From Runella aurantiaca (GTDB taxonomy: Bacteria; Bacteroidota; Bacteroidia; Cytophagales; Spirosomataceae), in the NCBI RefSeq assembly GCF_003339505.1, contig NZ_QPIW01000031.1, positions 16,868 to 80,867 on the forward strand: DNA of 64,000 nucleotides. The letters are read 5' to 3'. Below, piece after piece: positions 37,105 through 46,640 of this stretch. Below the pieces are notes generated by a model, which was not told the DNA's origin, searched no databases, and saw only the letters and a list, made by a program, of their open reading frames with translations. Each line of letters begins with the position of its first letter. The first letter of the stretch is position 1. A program made the position numbers and the translations under genes.

Positions 37105-37175
37105 GAGCCAGAAGAAAGCAGGAAAGAAGTCCGCAATTCTCGCTTCTCTAGCCTCACTCCTCGCTTCTATTTTAA
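37105..37175. repeat. GA-rich then CT-rich repeat without a gene
   Basis: A GA-rich arm (37105-37129, containing AGCCAGAAGA, identical to 42541-42550) passes straight into a CT-rich arm (37137-37175, TTCTCGCTTCTCT and CACTCCTCGCTTC), like the arms flanking the four-helix-bundle gene at 42608 but with no gene between them. It lies between the divergent smpB and S9 genes. Confidence 0.55.
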
Positions 37176-37319
37176 TTTTTTAAGGGTGCGAAGATAACAA
37201 TTTCCTTTCTTTTATCTTCATTCGCAAAAGTTGCGAAATAATTGCTTTACCAAGTAACGTTGCTCTTGCTTACATTTGTTCAAAATTCTCAATTCATCCA
37301 GTCTAAACTCCAAATTTTT

Positions 37320-40301
37320 ATGAAAAAACTCTTTGTACTACTTGGTTTCTTCCTCAGCACATTCGCCATTGCCCAACCCAAACCCAAGCCGGCGATGACG
37401 TGGAAAGACGTGCTGATGTGGAAAGCAATACCCGGTTTTGGCGGCACCCAACTCTCCCCCGACGGTCAGTGGTATGCATACGTGCTGAGTGCGTATGAAA
37501 GCGACGCCGAACTCATCATCCAAAAAACAACCGATTCCACCAAATATGTGTACCCCATCGGTGCGCCGACATTTGCACAGATGAGTTTTTCGGACAATAG
37601 CAAGTGGATTGCTTTCAAGGTTTTTGCCAAAGACAAAGACAAGAAAGCCGCCGCCAAGCCCGGCGGTAAGCCCATTCCTGACAAAGTATTTTTGGTAGAA
37701 TTGGCCTCCAACAAAAAAACAGAATTTGAGCGTGTAAAATCCTTTGCCTTCAACGGCGAAAAAGCGACGCATTTGGCGTTGTCACTTACGGCAGCGGGCG
37801 GAGGTGCACCCGCTGGACCTCCAAGCGGCGATGCTGCCAAAGGCACCGATTTATTATTGTTTGACCTTGCCACGAGCAAAACCCAAAACATCGGAAACGT
37901 GTCGGAAATGGCGTTTGACAAATCTGGAAACTGGCTGGCTCTGACCATTGATGCCAACGAAAAAGCAGGAAACGGGGTGCAACTCCGCAACATGACCACG
38001 GGCGTAACCCTTACGATGGACAATGACAAAGCCCGTTACCAATCGCTCAACTGGACCGAAAAAGGCGACGCATTGGCCTTGCTAAAAAGCACCAAAGACG
38101 AAAAATACAAAAATGAACGCGTTGGCGTATTGGGCATCAAAAACTTTGGAACCATGCCCGAGTTGACTGCGTATGAACCCAAAACCGATAGCGTTAATTT
38201 TCCGAAAGAAATGACCGTTAGCCCCAACCGTTCGCCCTATTGGTCAGAAGATTTAACGCGATTGTTCTTCGGAATTCATAAACTAGAACTGGCAAAGAAA
38301 GAAGACAAAAAACCCGCCGAAGCCAAAAAGGACACGACCAAACAGCTTTCTGACGTCGAAAAACTAGCCAAAATCAAGGCCGACACCACCCTGAAAACCC
38401 TTGAAGATTTACAAAAAGCATTGGCAAAACTTAAAACGGATTCAACCAAAACCGCCGTTGCCGCCAAGCCAAACGATGCCGAAAAACCCGAAGTGACCGT
38501 TTGGCATTGGCAGGACAAACGCCTCCAATCGCGGCAACAAGTGCAGGAAACACAAGATAAAAACCAGAATTACCTGTCGATGTACGACGTGGCCGCCAAG
38601 AAGTTTATTCAATTGGCCGACAGCACCGTCAAAAACGTATCGGCAGCGCCCAAACAGCTCTTTGGCCTGGGAACCGACAATTCAAACTACGAACTGGAAG
38701 GCAGCCTTGACGGGCAAAATTATGCCGATGTTTATTTGGTTGACCTCAAAACGGGCAAACGCGACAAAATCCGCGAGAAGCATTATTTGCCTAGCTTCTG
38801 GGCCAGTCCGCAACCCTCACCCGACGGAACCAAATTTCTATACTGGGAAGGCACGCATTATTTCTTGTACGATATGATCAACAAAACATCGCGCAATCTT
38901 ACCCAAGACATCAAGACATCTTTTGTTGACGTAGAAGACGACCACAACCAAAAAACGCCACCGTACGGCATCATCGGCTGGAGCAGCGACAGTAAAGCGG
39001 TGCTATTGAGCGATGGCTGGGACATTTGGCAAGTACCCACCGACTTGAAGGACGCCAAAGGGAAAGCACTAATAGCCTTCAACTTAACCCAGAATGGCAA
39101 ACGCGACAAAATCCGCTATGAGCAACGCTACCAACTTGACCCCGAAGAAAAAGGGATTGATTTGAAAAAACCGATTTATGTACGCATCTACGGCGAATGG
39201 ACCAAAAAGAGCGGTCTGGCGCGCATTGAAAATGGAAAAACGTTGGTTGTCAAACCTTTGATTTGGGAAGATGCCGCCATCGGAAGCCTCACCAAAGCCA
39301 AAAAAGCCGATGTATTTGTGTTTGCGAAAGAAACCTTCACCAAACCGCGTCAGTATTTTGTGAGCAACAGTGTGGAGTTAACTTCTGAAAAACAGCTCAC
39401 CAAAAATGCACCATTGTTTGACAAATACGCTTGGTCGGCAGGGGCTCGTTTGGTGGATTATGTCAGTGATAAAGGCGATTCGTTGCAGGGAGCACTGTTT
39501 TTGCCCGCTGGCTATGAGCAGGGTAAAAAATACCCAACCATCATTTATTACTACGAAAAGCTTTCGCAATCACTGCACAACTTCTCTAACCCAAGCTACT
39601 CAGGAACAGGCTGGAACCCAGCAATCTATACTTCCAACGGCTACGCCGTATTTATTCCCGACATTGTGTACAAACTCAACGATCCGGGGATGTCGGCCGT
39701 TTGGTGTGTGTTGCCGGGCGTAAAAGCAGCACTCAAAACGGGCGTAATTGACGAAGCCCGCATGGGCATTCACGGGCACTCATGGGGCGGCTACCAGACC
39801 AGTTTTTTGATTACCCAAACCAATATGTTTAAAGCCGCCGCCGCTGGTGCACCGCTGACCGACATGATTTCGATGTATAATCTCATCTATAAAAACAGCG
39901 GTACAAGCAACGGCCAGATTTTTGAAGGCTCGCAGGGACGCTTGGTAGCTCCTTGGGAGAACTGGGATGCCTACCACCGCAATTCACCCATCTATCACGT
40001 CACCAAAGTACAAACGCCGCTGCTACTATTGCACAACGACGCCGACGGTGCCGTAGACTTTACGCAGGGTGTGGAATTTTATACGGCCTTGCGCCGCCTG
40101 AAAAAGCCCGTCGTGATGATGCAGTACAAAGGCGAAAACCACGGCTTGGCCAAACAACCCAACCGCAAAGATTATTCGGTACGAATGATGGAATTTTTTG
40201 ATGCGCAACTGAAAGGCAAACCCGCCCCCGAATGGTGGTCAAAGGGTATCCCTCGGCTGGATTTAGAAAAACACTTGGAAAACCGCATTTTTGAAGATTA
40301 A
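37320..40301 (+). CDS. S9 family (prolyl oligopeptidase-type) peptidase, exported
   Basis: A 993-residue protein. Start at ATG 37320 yields a signal peptide (MKKLFVLLGFFLSTFAIAQ). A WD40/beta-propeller-like N-terminal region (to about 680) contains Lys/Pro-rich insertions (DKKPAEAKKDTTKQLSDVEK). The alpha/beta-hydrolase domain follows, with nucleophile S821 in GIHGHSWGGYQ, an Asp in LLHNDADGAVDF and His in KGENHGLAKQ. Likely a periplasmic dipeptidyl- or acylaminoacyl-peptidase. Preceded by the GA/CT repeat. Confidence 0.9.
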   Translation: MKKLFVLLGFFLSTFAIAQPKPKPAMTWKDVLMWKAIPGFGGTQLSPDGQWYAYVLSAYESDAELIIQKTTDSTKYVYPIGAPTFAQMSFSDNSKWIAFKVFAKDKDKKAAAKPGGKPIPDKVFLVELASNKKTEFERVKSFAFNGEKATHLALSLTAAGGGAPAGPPSGDAAKGTDLLLFDLATSKTQNIGNVSEMAFDKSGNWLALTIDANEKAGNGVQLRNMTTGVTLTMDNDKARYQSLNWTEKGDALALLKSTKDEKYKNERVGVLGIKNFGTMPELTAYEPKTDSVNFPKEMTVSPNRSPYWSEDLTRLFFGIHKLELAKKEDKKPAEAKKDTTKQLSDVEKLAKIKADTTLKTLEDLQKALAKLKTDSTKTAVAAKPNDAEKPEVTVWHWQDKRLQSRQQVQETQDKNQNYLSMYDVAAKKFIQLADSTVKNVSAAPKQLFGLGTDNSNYELEGSLDGQNYADVYLVDLKTGKRDKIREKHYLPSFWASPQPSPDGTKFLYWEGTHYFLYDMINKTSRNLTQDIKTSFVDVEDDHNQKTPPYGIIGWSSDSKAVLLSDGWDIWQVPTDLKDAKGKALIAFNLTQNGKRDKIRYEQRYQLDPEEKGIDLKKPIYVRIYGEWTKKSGLARIENGKTLVVKPLIWEDAAIGSLTKAKKADVFVFAKETFTKPRQYFVSNSVELTSEKQLTKNAPLFDKYAWSAGARLVDYVSDKGDSLQGALFLPAGYEQGKKYPTIIYYYEKLSQSLHNFSNPSYSGTGWNPAIYTSNGYAVFIPDIVYKLNDPGMSAVWCVLPGVKAALKTGVIDEARMGIHGHSWGGYQTSFLITQTNMFKAAAAGAPLTDMISMYNLIYKNSGTSNGQIFEGSQGRLVAPWENWDAYHRNSPIYHVTKVQTPLLLLHNDADGAVDFTQGVEFYTALRRLKKPVVMMQYKGENHGLAKQPNRKDYSVRMMEFFDAQLKGKPAPEWWSKGIPRLDLEKHLENRIFED

Positions 40302-40319
40302 GCACTCGCTGCGCTGACC

Positions 40320-40344
40320 GTTATTGGTATATTTGTTATTGGTA
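40320..40344. repeat. Short direct repeat GTTATTGGTA
   Basis: GTTATTGGTA occurs at 40320-40329 and 40335-40344 in the gap after the S9 gene. Confidence 0.5.
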
Positions 40345-40373
40345 AGTGTGTTTTACAATAGCCCTGGCGAGAT

Positions 40374-40910
40374 TCAAGTCTTGTCAGGGTTCTTTGTTTC
40401 TACCCTAAACTTCACATAAACATGTTCGTCCCATATTTTATCTTCTTTGCAGACGGATTGCCGTAATACCGCTTCAAACTGATAACCAGCCTTTTCTAGC
40501 ACGCGCATAGAAGCTCGGTTATATTCGAAAACACCTGCGTACAGCCGATGTACCTCGTAGTGTTTAAAGGTATATTCCGTCATTTCTTTCACCGCTTCCG
40601 CCATAATTCCTCTGCCCCAAAAGGGTTCGGCCAGCCAATAGCCAATCTCAGCATTTTTACGAAAAACATCTTTTTGAAGGATGATTCCCACCCCACCTAC
40701 GGCTTCTCCCTCCACGTCGATGGCAAAGACGGAAGGGCGTTTTTCCATTTCACAAAGTTCAATCCAGTGGTGAGCATCGTCGAGGGTATAAGGATGCGGA
40801 AAGGAATCACGTACGTTACGCCAAATTCGGTAATTGTTGGCGTATTTGGCCAGTGCCAGTTCGTCGCCCGGTTGCCAACGGCGTAGATGATATAGAATAG
40901 ACGTTGGCAT
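40374..40910 (-). CDS. GNAT family N-acetyltransferase (RimJ/RimL-like)
   Basis: A 178-residue acetyltransferase: residues 1-60 LRRWQPGDELALAKYANN; the acetyl-CoA loop in EIGYWLAEPFWGRGIMAEAV; then the family-typical EVHRLYAGVFEYNRASMRVL and EKAGYQFEAVLRQSV. I prefer ATG 40910, 1 bp past the toxin stop, to an ATG six codons upstream that overlaps the toxin. It is third in the antitoxin-toxin operon, so linkage with the TA pair is possible, but RimJ-type enzymes are usually independent housekeeping or detoxification proteins. Confidence 0.88.
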   Translation of the reverse strand: MPTSILYHLRRWQPGDELALAKYANNYRIWRNVRDSFPHPYTLDDAHHWIELCEMEKRPSVFAIDVEGEAVGGVGIILQKDVFRKNAEIGYWLAEPFWGRGIMAEAVKEMTEYTFKHYEVHRLYAGVFEYNRASMRVLEKAGYQFEAVLRQSVCKEDKIWDEHVYVKFRVETKNPDKT

Positions 40911-40911
40911 A

Positions 40912-41241
40912 TCAGTTTGATTTATCAATATCCTTCAGCAACGTTAAAAGTTCTTTATCAGTGATGTCCTCTTTTTCTGATTTATCATAAATAGTGAGCA
41001 AAACCACTTGATCATCCACTATTTTGACGCAGGTAATTACCCGCGCACCGCCACTTTTTCCTTGTTTTTTGGAAGAAATAGCCATTCTGATTTTATAACA
41101 ATCCTGCCCGAGTGGAGTACCAAGTTGAGGGTTTTGGCGAAGCAGATCAAATAATTGAGCGATATCGGTACCCAAAGATGCGTACTTTTTTGCCAATCGC
41201 TTAAAATCACGATTGAACTTTTTACCGATGATTATTCTCAT
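40912..41241 (-). CDS. RelE/ParE-like toxin of a type II TA pair
   Basis: A 109-residue small basic protein (MRIIIGKKFNRDFKRLAKKY, later DCYKIRMAISSKKQGKSGG, VLLTIYDKSEKEDITDKEL). This follows the RelE/ParE beta-sheet pattern, including the late Tyr/Lys-rich strand. It overlaps the antitoxin gene by 4 bp (ATGA), as translationally coupled TA pairs do. Whether it is an mRNA interferase or gyrase poison cannot be read. Confidence 0.82.
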   Translation of the reverse strand: MRIIIGKKFNRDFKRLAKKYASLGTDIAQLFDLLRQNPQLGTPLGQDCYKIRMAISSKKQGKSGGARVITCVKIVDDQVVLLTIYDKSEKEDITDKELLTLLKDIDKSN

Positions 41242-41501
41242 AAGTAGCCTTCCTGTTTGAGCTCTTCCAAGAATTCTTCGGCAGTCTGTAACTGAATTTT
41301 CCCCTGACGATATAATTTTACTTCTTCTACCGCTTCTTTAAGATTTGCCAAAACTTCGGCTTTGGTAAAAACAGGAGGGGTATCCTCTTCACCTTCTTCC
41401 TCCAAGTTGAGTACTTTTTTATACATTTCCCATTCTTTAATAGGAATGATAACCGCTTTTTTGCGCCCTTTTTTATCCGTTATGTATTGGAAAGATGTCA
41501 T
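41238..41501 (-). CDS. Antitoxin of the RelE/ParE-type pair
   Basis: An 87-residue acidic protein: a Phd/YefM-like beginning (FQYITDKKGRKKAVIIPIKE), then a Glu-rich linker (LEEEGEEDTPPVF) and a helical C-terminus (LANLKEAVEEVKLYRQGK). It precedes and overlaps the toxin. A TATTTTTG -7 box lies 17-24 bp upstream of its start. Confidence 0.8.
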   Translation of the reverse strand: MTSFQYITDKKGRKKAVIIPIKEWEMYKKVLNLEEEGEEDTPPVFTKAEVLANLKEAVEEVKLYRQGKIQLQTAEEFLEELKQEGYL

Positions 41502-41649
41502 GTCCTTTTTTTATACAAAAATACAAAAACATCTGACTCACGCACTACCGCTTGACATTCATCTGCTTATGTTGCCTTTAATCCAAAAAATATCCCGATT
41601 CTATATGTCTTTTTACTATTTTCGTAAAAACAACCCTTACAGATATTTT

Positions 41650-42531
41650 ATGAAACTAACCATCCAAGATCTCTCCAAAACGTATTCAAATGGAGTACAG
41701 GCGCTCAAAGGCGTATCGTTGACCATCAACCAAGGCATGTTTGGGCTGCTGGGGCCCAATGGGGCAGGGAAATCATCGCTCATGCGAACCATCGCTACGC
41801 TCCAAGAAGCCGACAGTGGTAGCGTTATGTTGGACGATTTAGACGTGCTTCGTCAGAAAGAAGAGGTCCGCAAAGTGCTGGGCTATCTGCCTCAGGAATT
41901 CGGGGTATATCCACGAGTAACGGCTGAAACCATGCTCGACCACATTGCGAGTTTGAAGGGTATCCAAAATGCCAAACAACGCAAAGAAATTGTGGAAGGG
42001 CTGTTGCAAAAAGTGAACCTGTTCCAAGTTAGAAAGAAGAATTTAGGAACATTTTCGGGGGGAATGAAACAACGTTTTGGCATTGCACAGGCATTGTTGG
42101 GCAATCCAAAACTCATCATTGTGGACGAACCAACCGCCGGTCTCGACCCCGCTGAACGAAATCGTTTTCATAACCTTCTTTCAGAAATCGGCGAAAATAC
42201 GATTGTGATTCTCTCGACCCACATTGTAGAAGATGTCACAAACTTGTGTTCCGACATGGCCATTATTTGCCTCGGTGAAGTGGTTGCGCAAGGCAATCCA
42301 AATGACTTAGTGAAAGAAATCAGCGGTAAGGTGTGGAAAAAAATGATTGATAAATCAGAATTAGAGCATCATCAGACCAACTATGAGGTCATTTCTACGT
42401 CGTTGAAAATGGGCAAAACCCAAATCAGGGTGATTTCAGAGGAGCCACTTAGCAGTTTTGAACTCGCCACTGCCGATTTGGAAGACGTTTATTTCTCCGA
42501 AATCACAAAACGAGTGGGATTGGCGGTGTAG
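41650..42531 (+). CDS. ABC transporter ATP-binding protein
   Basis: A 293-residue ABC ATPase: Walker A LLGPNGAGKSSLM (residues 33-45), Q-loop YLPQEFG, signature FSGGMKQR, Walker B LIIVDEPTAGLDP, switch His in ILSTHIVEDV. Start at ATG 41650 (MKLTIQDLSK); the open frame extends far upstream but contains no ABC sequence. Its partner is the permease/M1 fusion at 43011, from which it is separated by the second four-helix-bundle cassette. Direction (import/export) unknown. Confidence 0.93.
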   Translation: MKLTIQDLSKTYSNGVQALKGVSLTINQGMFGLLGPNGAGKSSLMRTIATLQEADSGSVMLDDLDVLRQKEEVRKVLGYLPQEFGVYPRVTAETMLDHIASLKGIQNAKQRKEIVEGLLQKVNLFQVRKKNLGTFSGGMKQRFGIAQALLGNPKLIIVDEPTAGLDPAERNRFHNLLSEIGENTIVILSTHIVEDVTNLCSDMAIICLGEVVAQGNPNDLVKEISGKVWKKMIDKSELEHHQTNYEVISTSLKMGKTQIRVISEEPLSSFELATADLEDVYFSEITKRVGLAV

Positions 42532-42540
42532 TTTTTTAGA

Positions 42541-43003
42541 AGCCAGAAGAGAGAAGTGAGTAGCGAGAATAAAATAGAGTTTTAACTTGACAACATTGAA
42601 TGATACAATGGAAAAATCAAAAGGATTTAAAGAATTAATTGTATGGCAGAAAGCCCATCAACTTGTTTTGGCAGTTTATCAACTCACTCGTACTTTTCCC
42701 AAAGAAGAATTGTTTGGTTTAATCTCACAAATGCGTCGTAGTTCAGTTTCAGTAGCTGCCAATATTACGGAAGGCTACCGTAAACGGACAAAACCAGATA
42801 AAATAAAATTCATGAATATTGCACAAGGTTCTTTGGACGAAACGCACTACTATCTAATCTTATCTCAAGATTTGGCTTATGCCGATACAATGGTTTTACA
42901 AAATCAACTGGAGGAAGTAGCAAAACTTTTGAACGCGTACACTCACGCAATCGAAGCATCAAAGTAAAAAACTACTCGCTACTCACTCCTCATTCCTCAC
43001 TCC
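42541..43003. repeat. Inverted repeat bracketing the second four-helix-bundle gene
   Basis: AGTGAGTAGCGAG at 42555-42567 is exactly inverted at 42975-42987 (CTCGCTACTCACT), inside longer GA-rich (42541-42567) and CT-rich (42971-43003) arms. It encloses the gene at 42608-42967, between the stop of the ABC ATPase gene and the start of the permease gene. Confidence 0.75.
42608..42967 (+). CDS. Four-helix-bundle protein (23S rRNA intervening-sequence / S23 family), copy 2
   Basis: A 119-residue member of the same family as 10528-10905: FKELIVWQKAHQLVLAVYQL, QMRRSSVSVAANITEGYRKR, then SLDETHYYLILSQDL. ATG 42608 is preferred over a TTG seven codons earlier. The two proteins share the fold signature but are clearly diverged, so this is not a recent duplication. 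It separates an ABC ATPase gene from its permease gene and lies within inverted repeats. Function unknown; RNA-binding has been suggested for IVS-encoded relatives. Confidence 0.88.
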   Translation: MEKSKGFKELIVWQKAHQLVLAVYQLTRTFPKEELFGLISQMRRSSVSVAANITEGYRKRTKPDKIKFMNIAQGSLDETHYYLILSQDLAYADTMVLQNQLEEVAKLLNAYTHAIEASK

Positions 43004-43010
43004 TAAAATT

Positions 43011-46000
43011 ATGTTCAAAGAAATATTCCTTTTTGAGTTAAAATACCGCTTCAAGCGCCCTGCTACTTATCTGTATTTTGGCCTGTTGTTTTTGTTCATG
43101 TTTTTGAACATCATCTACGGCAGCGGTCCCGCTTCCGAAAAAGCGAACCTCAATTCGCCCTACGCCATCTCACAGATGTTGATTATCATCTCCATTTTTG
43201 CCAGCTTAATCAGCTCCGCCATCATGGGCGTACCCGTCTATCGAGATGTAGAATTTGGCACTAAAGATTACTTTTTTAGCTTTCCAATTACCGAAAAAGG
43301 CTACTTACTGGGGCGTTTTTTGGGGTCATTTGTTACACTTTTGTTTGTGTGTTTTGGCATGGTATTAGGCATCATGCTGGGAGGGATTTTAGGTCCCTTG
43401 CTCGGACTAGCCGAAAACGCCAGCCGCTTTGCTCCCGTCAATCTATGGCATCATTTGCAGCCCTATTTGCTATTTGTTGTACCCAACATGCTTTTTACGG
43501 GTTGTCTGTTTTTTAGTTTGGTAGCACTCACGCGCAAGGTGTTTATCATCTACTCTGGAGGTATTTTACTGCTGATTGCCTATCTACTTTCCACCGTTTT
43601 GACCCGTGATTTGGAAAACAAAAACCTCGTGGATTTGATTGACCCCTTTGGCCTAACCACTTTCAACAACGCTACTAAATACTGGACTCCTTTTGAACAA
43701 AATACCCTCACCGCCCCACTCGTAGGTAATTTGCTCTACAACCGCCTGATATGGACGGGCTTAGGATTACTGGTGTTTTTGGGCGTATTGTATCGGTTTA
43801 GTTTTCAGCGGTTTCTGTCGGTAAAACTTGGCAAAAAACAAAAAGACGAAGAGCGTCCAACCACCCGTTTGTCGCTGGCAGATTTGCCCGTGGCCGATAA
43901 AATCTATTCAAGCAGCATCTTTCTTCGCCAAATGTTCAGCCAAGCGTGGTTGGAGTTTGGGCAGATTATCCGTGACCCGTACTTTCTTGCCATCATGGTA
44001 GGGGCGTTGTTTTTTCTATTTACGGATGGTTGGTTTGGTTTCCCCACCTTCGGCACGCCCTCATTGCCGCTGACCTACTACATGATTGAGGTGAAAGACT
44101 TCAACTATGGGTTGTTCGTGTATATTATCTTGATTTTTTACACGGGAGAGGTAGTCCATCGCGACAAGTCGGTGAAGTATAACCTCATCTCCGATTCGTT
44201 GCCCGTACCCAACTGGATGGTATATGGCTCTAAGTTTTTGGCCATTGTGCTGGTAGGATTTGTGATGGCTAATTTGGTGATTGTGAGTGGCGTAGCCAAT
44301 CAGGTAATAAAAGGGTATTTCAACTTTGAGTTTGATAAATACTTCACCGACTTGTATTTGATTGAGTTTCCCGAATACATCGAATTGGCGATGTTGGCCT
44401 TTTTTATGCACATTTTGGTCAACCAAAAATTCCTCGGCCACATTTTTACCATCGGGCTTTGGTTTTTGTTGGGCAGCATTCAGAGTTTTGCCGAAATCAA
44501 CTACAATCTGCTGTTTTTTAGCTATTTCCCTAACTACCGAATTTCGGATATGAACGGCTTTGGTCATTTTGCGGCCCCGCTTTTCTGGTTTCATTTCAAC
44601 TGGTTGGCGTTAGGGGCTTTGCTTTTGGTGGTAGGCAATTTGTTTTGGAACCGAGGGTCAGAAGATGCTTTCAAAGCCCGTTGGCAATTGATGAAGCAGC
44701 GTCTCAGCGGCAAATCATACGTCTGGCTCACGCTTTTTACGGTGCTGTGGCTGGGGGCGAGTGCTTACATTTATTACAACGTCAGCATCCTGAACAAATA
44801 CGTCGGAATTGAAGAAGGGCGAGAACAAGGCTCAAATTATGAGAAAAAATACAAAAAGTATGAGCGTACGCCCCAGCCTAAAGTGATAGACGTGAAGGTG
44901 AATATTGATCTTTTTCCGAATGAGCGGGCGTGTGATGCCCAAGGTGTGTTTACGCTGGTCAATAAAACCCAAGTGCCTATTGATTCGCTGCACCTGAACA
45001 TGGGTAGTCCCATCGCCCACACTGACATCAAAAAGTTGACCATCAACGGAATAGCTCCAAAAATCATTTTGGATGACAAAGTTTTGAAGTATCAGATTTA
45101 TCGTTTTCCCAAAACGCTGCAACCTGGCGATACCGTTAAAATGGAGGTAGTGGTGCGCGCCGAAAATCGGGGTTTTGAGAACAGCGGTTTGAGTCGCGAA
45201 ATTGTCGAGAATGGGACATTTTTTGACCTCCAAATCTTTCCTTCAATGGGTTATGGTGGCGACAAAATTGACTCGGATAAGTACCGCAAAAAATACGGAT
45301 TGCCCGAAAAGAAATATACGTTACCTACCCAATCCGATGCCTTTGGGTTGAGTACGTTGCTCTTCAACGACGATGCTGACTTAGTTACGTTTGAAGGCAC
45401 GGTCAGTACCGAACCCGACCAGATTGCCATCATGCCCGGCTACCTCCAAAAAGAGTGGACCGACAAGGGACGGCGGTATTTTTACTACAAGCAGGAAGGG
45501 CTGATGGACTTGTTTTTTAACGTTTGTTCGGCTCGCTACGTGGTCAAAAAAGACGTTTGGAAAGCCCCCGACGGCAAGGAAATCAAAATTGCAATTTATC
45601 ACCACCCCGGCCACGAGAAGAATTTAGGCCATTTCATTAAAGGCGTAAAGGATGCCTTGGCGTACAACCACGTTAATTATCGTCCGTATCAGTACAGCGA
45701 AATGCGCATCATCGAGTTTCCGCGCTATGCAGGTTTTGCGCAATCATTTCCTAATACCGTGCCTTACACCGAAAGTTTTGGCTGGGTAGCCGATTTCTCT
45801 GACCCCAACGACACCGACTACGCCTACTACGTGACGGCCCACGAAGTGGCGCACCAATGGTGGGGGCATCAGGTATGTCCGAGTTATACGCGCGGTGCCA
45901 ATCAGATTTCGGAATCTATGGCCGAATACTCTTCGCTCATGGTGTTGAAGCAAGAATACGGCGAAGATGCCATGCAAAACCGCCTCAAGTACTGCTTAGA

Positions 46001-46640
46001 TGCCTACCTGCGCGGGCGTTCTAACGAGAGCAAGTTTGAAGAAACGCTCCTCGAAAACGACAGCCGTTCTTACGTGTGGTATGACAAAGGCTCGTTGGTA
46101 CTCTACGCTTTGCAGGATTTGATTGGAGAAAAAAACATGAACAAAGCCCTCAGTGATTTTGCCAATGAAAATGCGTTTCTGGAAAAACCGCCTTATCCCA
46201 CCTCGGGCAAGTGGTTTGCGGCGCTGCGGAAAGTCGTGCCTGATTCGTTGCAGTATTTTGCCGAAGATAGTTTTGAGAAAATAGCCCTGTACGAAAACCG
46301 AATTACCAAAGCCGAAGCCACTAAAGGAAAAGGCAACGAGTACAAGGTAAAACTCACCGTACAGGCCAAAAAACTCTACTACGACAAGCAAGGCAAGGAA
46401 ATCAGTACGGGCAAAGGGCGCGATTATATCGACATCGGTATCTTTGCCGAAGAAGGTAAAAATGCCAAAGGCATGAAGAAAAAAGTGCCGCTCTACCTCA
46501 AAAAACATTGGCTTACCCCTGGCGAGCACACGCTCGAATTTACCGTCAAAGGTGAACCAAAAAAAGCAGGCATCGACCCTTACAACAAACTCATCGACCG
46601 AATTTCGGATGATAACGTGACGACGGTGGAGGGGTTGTAG
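43011..46640 (+). CDS. ABC permease fused to an M1 family aminopeptidase
   Basis: A 1209-residue fusion known in Bacteroidota. Residues about 1-570 hold two blocks of membrane helices of ABC-2 permease type (LKYRFKRPATYLYFGLLFLF; LLIAYLLSTVL). After another helix (VWLTLFTVLWLGASAYIYY, about 575) an extracytoplasmic M1 domain carries the zinc site HEVAHQWWGH (H944, E945, H948) with Glu near 968 in SESMAEY. No classical GAMEN motif is seen; RIIEFPRYAGFAQSFPN takes its place, as in relatives. It is the permease for the ATPase at 41650. The 3' 61 bp of coding sequence recur at 47393. Confidence 0.92.
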   Translation: MFKEIFLFELKYRFKRPATYLYFGLLFLFMFLNIIYGSGPASEKANLNSPYAISQMLIIISIFASLISSAIMGVPVYRDVEFGTKDYFFSFPITEKGYLLGRFLGSFVTLLFVCFGMVLGIMLGGILGPLLGLAENASRFAPVNLWHHLQPYLLFVVPNMLFTGCLFFSLVALTRKVFIIYSGGILLLIAYLLSTVLTRDLENKNLVDLIDPFGLTTFNNATKYWTPFEQNTLTAPLVGNLLYNRLIWTGLGLLVFLGVLYRFSFQRFLSVKLGKKQKDEERPTTRLSLADLPVADKIYSSSIFLRQMFSQAWLEFGQIIRDPYFLAIMVGALFFLFTDGWFGFPTFGTPSLPLTYYMIEVKDFNYGLFVYIILIFYTGEVVHRDKSVKYNLISDSLPVPNWMVYGSKFLAIVLVGFVMANLVIVSGVANQVIKGYFNFEFDKYFTDLYLIEFPEYIELAMLAFFMHILVNQKFLGHIFTIGLWFLLGSIQSFAEINYNLLFFSYFPNYRISDMNGFGHFAAPLFWFHFNWLALGALLLVVGNLFWNRGSEDAFKARWQLMKQRLSGKSYVWLTLFTVLWLGASAYIYYNVSILNKYVGIEEGREQGSNYEKKYKKYERTPQPKVIDVKVNIDLFPNERACDAQGVFTLVNKTQVPIDSLHLNMGSPIAHTDIKKLTINGIAPKIILDDKVLKYQIYRFPKTLQPGDTVKMEVVVRAENRGFENSGLSREIVENGTFFDLQIFPSMGYGGDKIDSDKYRKKYGLPEKKYTLPTQSDAFGLSTLLFNDDADLVTFEGTVSTEPDQIAIMPGYLQKEWTDKGRRYFYYKQEGLMDLFFNVCSARYVVKKDVWKAPDGKEIKIAIYHHPGHEKNLGHFIKGVKDALAYNHVNYRPYQYSEMRIIEFPRYAGFAQSFPNTVPYTESFGWVADFSDPNDTDYAYYVTAHEVAHQWWGHQVCPSYTRGANQISESMAEYSSLMVLKQEYGEDAMQNRLKYCLDAYLRGRSNESKFEETLLENDSRSYVWYDKGSLVLYALQDLIGEKNMNKALSDFANENAFLEKPPYPTSGKWFAALRKVVPDSLQYFAEDSFEKIALYENRITKAEATKGKGNEYKVKLTVQAKKLYYDKQGKEISTGKGRDYIDIGIFAEEGKNAKGMKKKVPLYLKKHWLTPGEHTLEFTVKGEPKKAGIDPYNKLIDRISDDNVTTVEGL

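Noticed and set aside
41362..41649. N-terminal extension of the ABC ATPase
   Set aside because: It runs antisense to the antitoxin gene and contains no ABC-family sequence; ATG 41650 starts the domain exactly.
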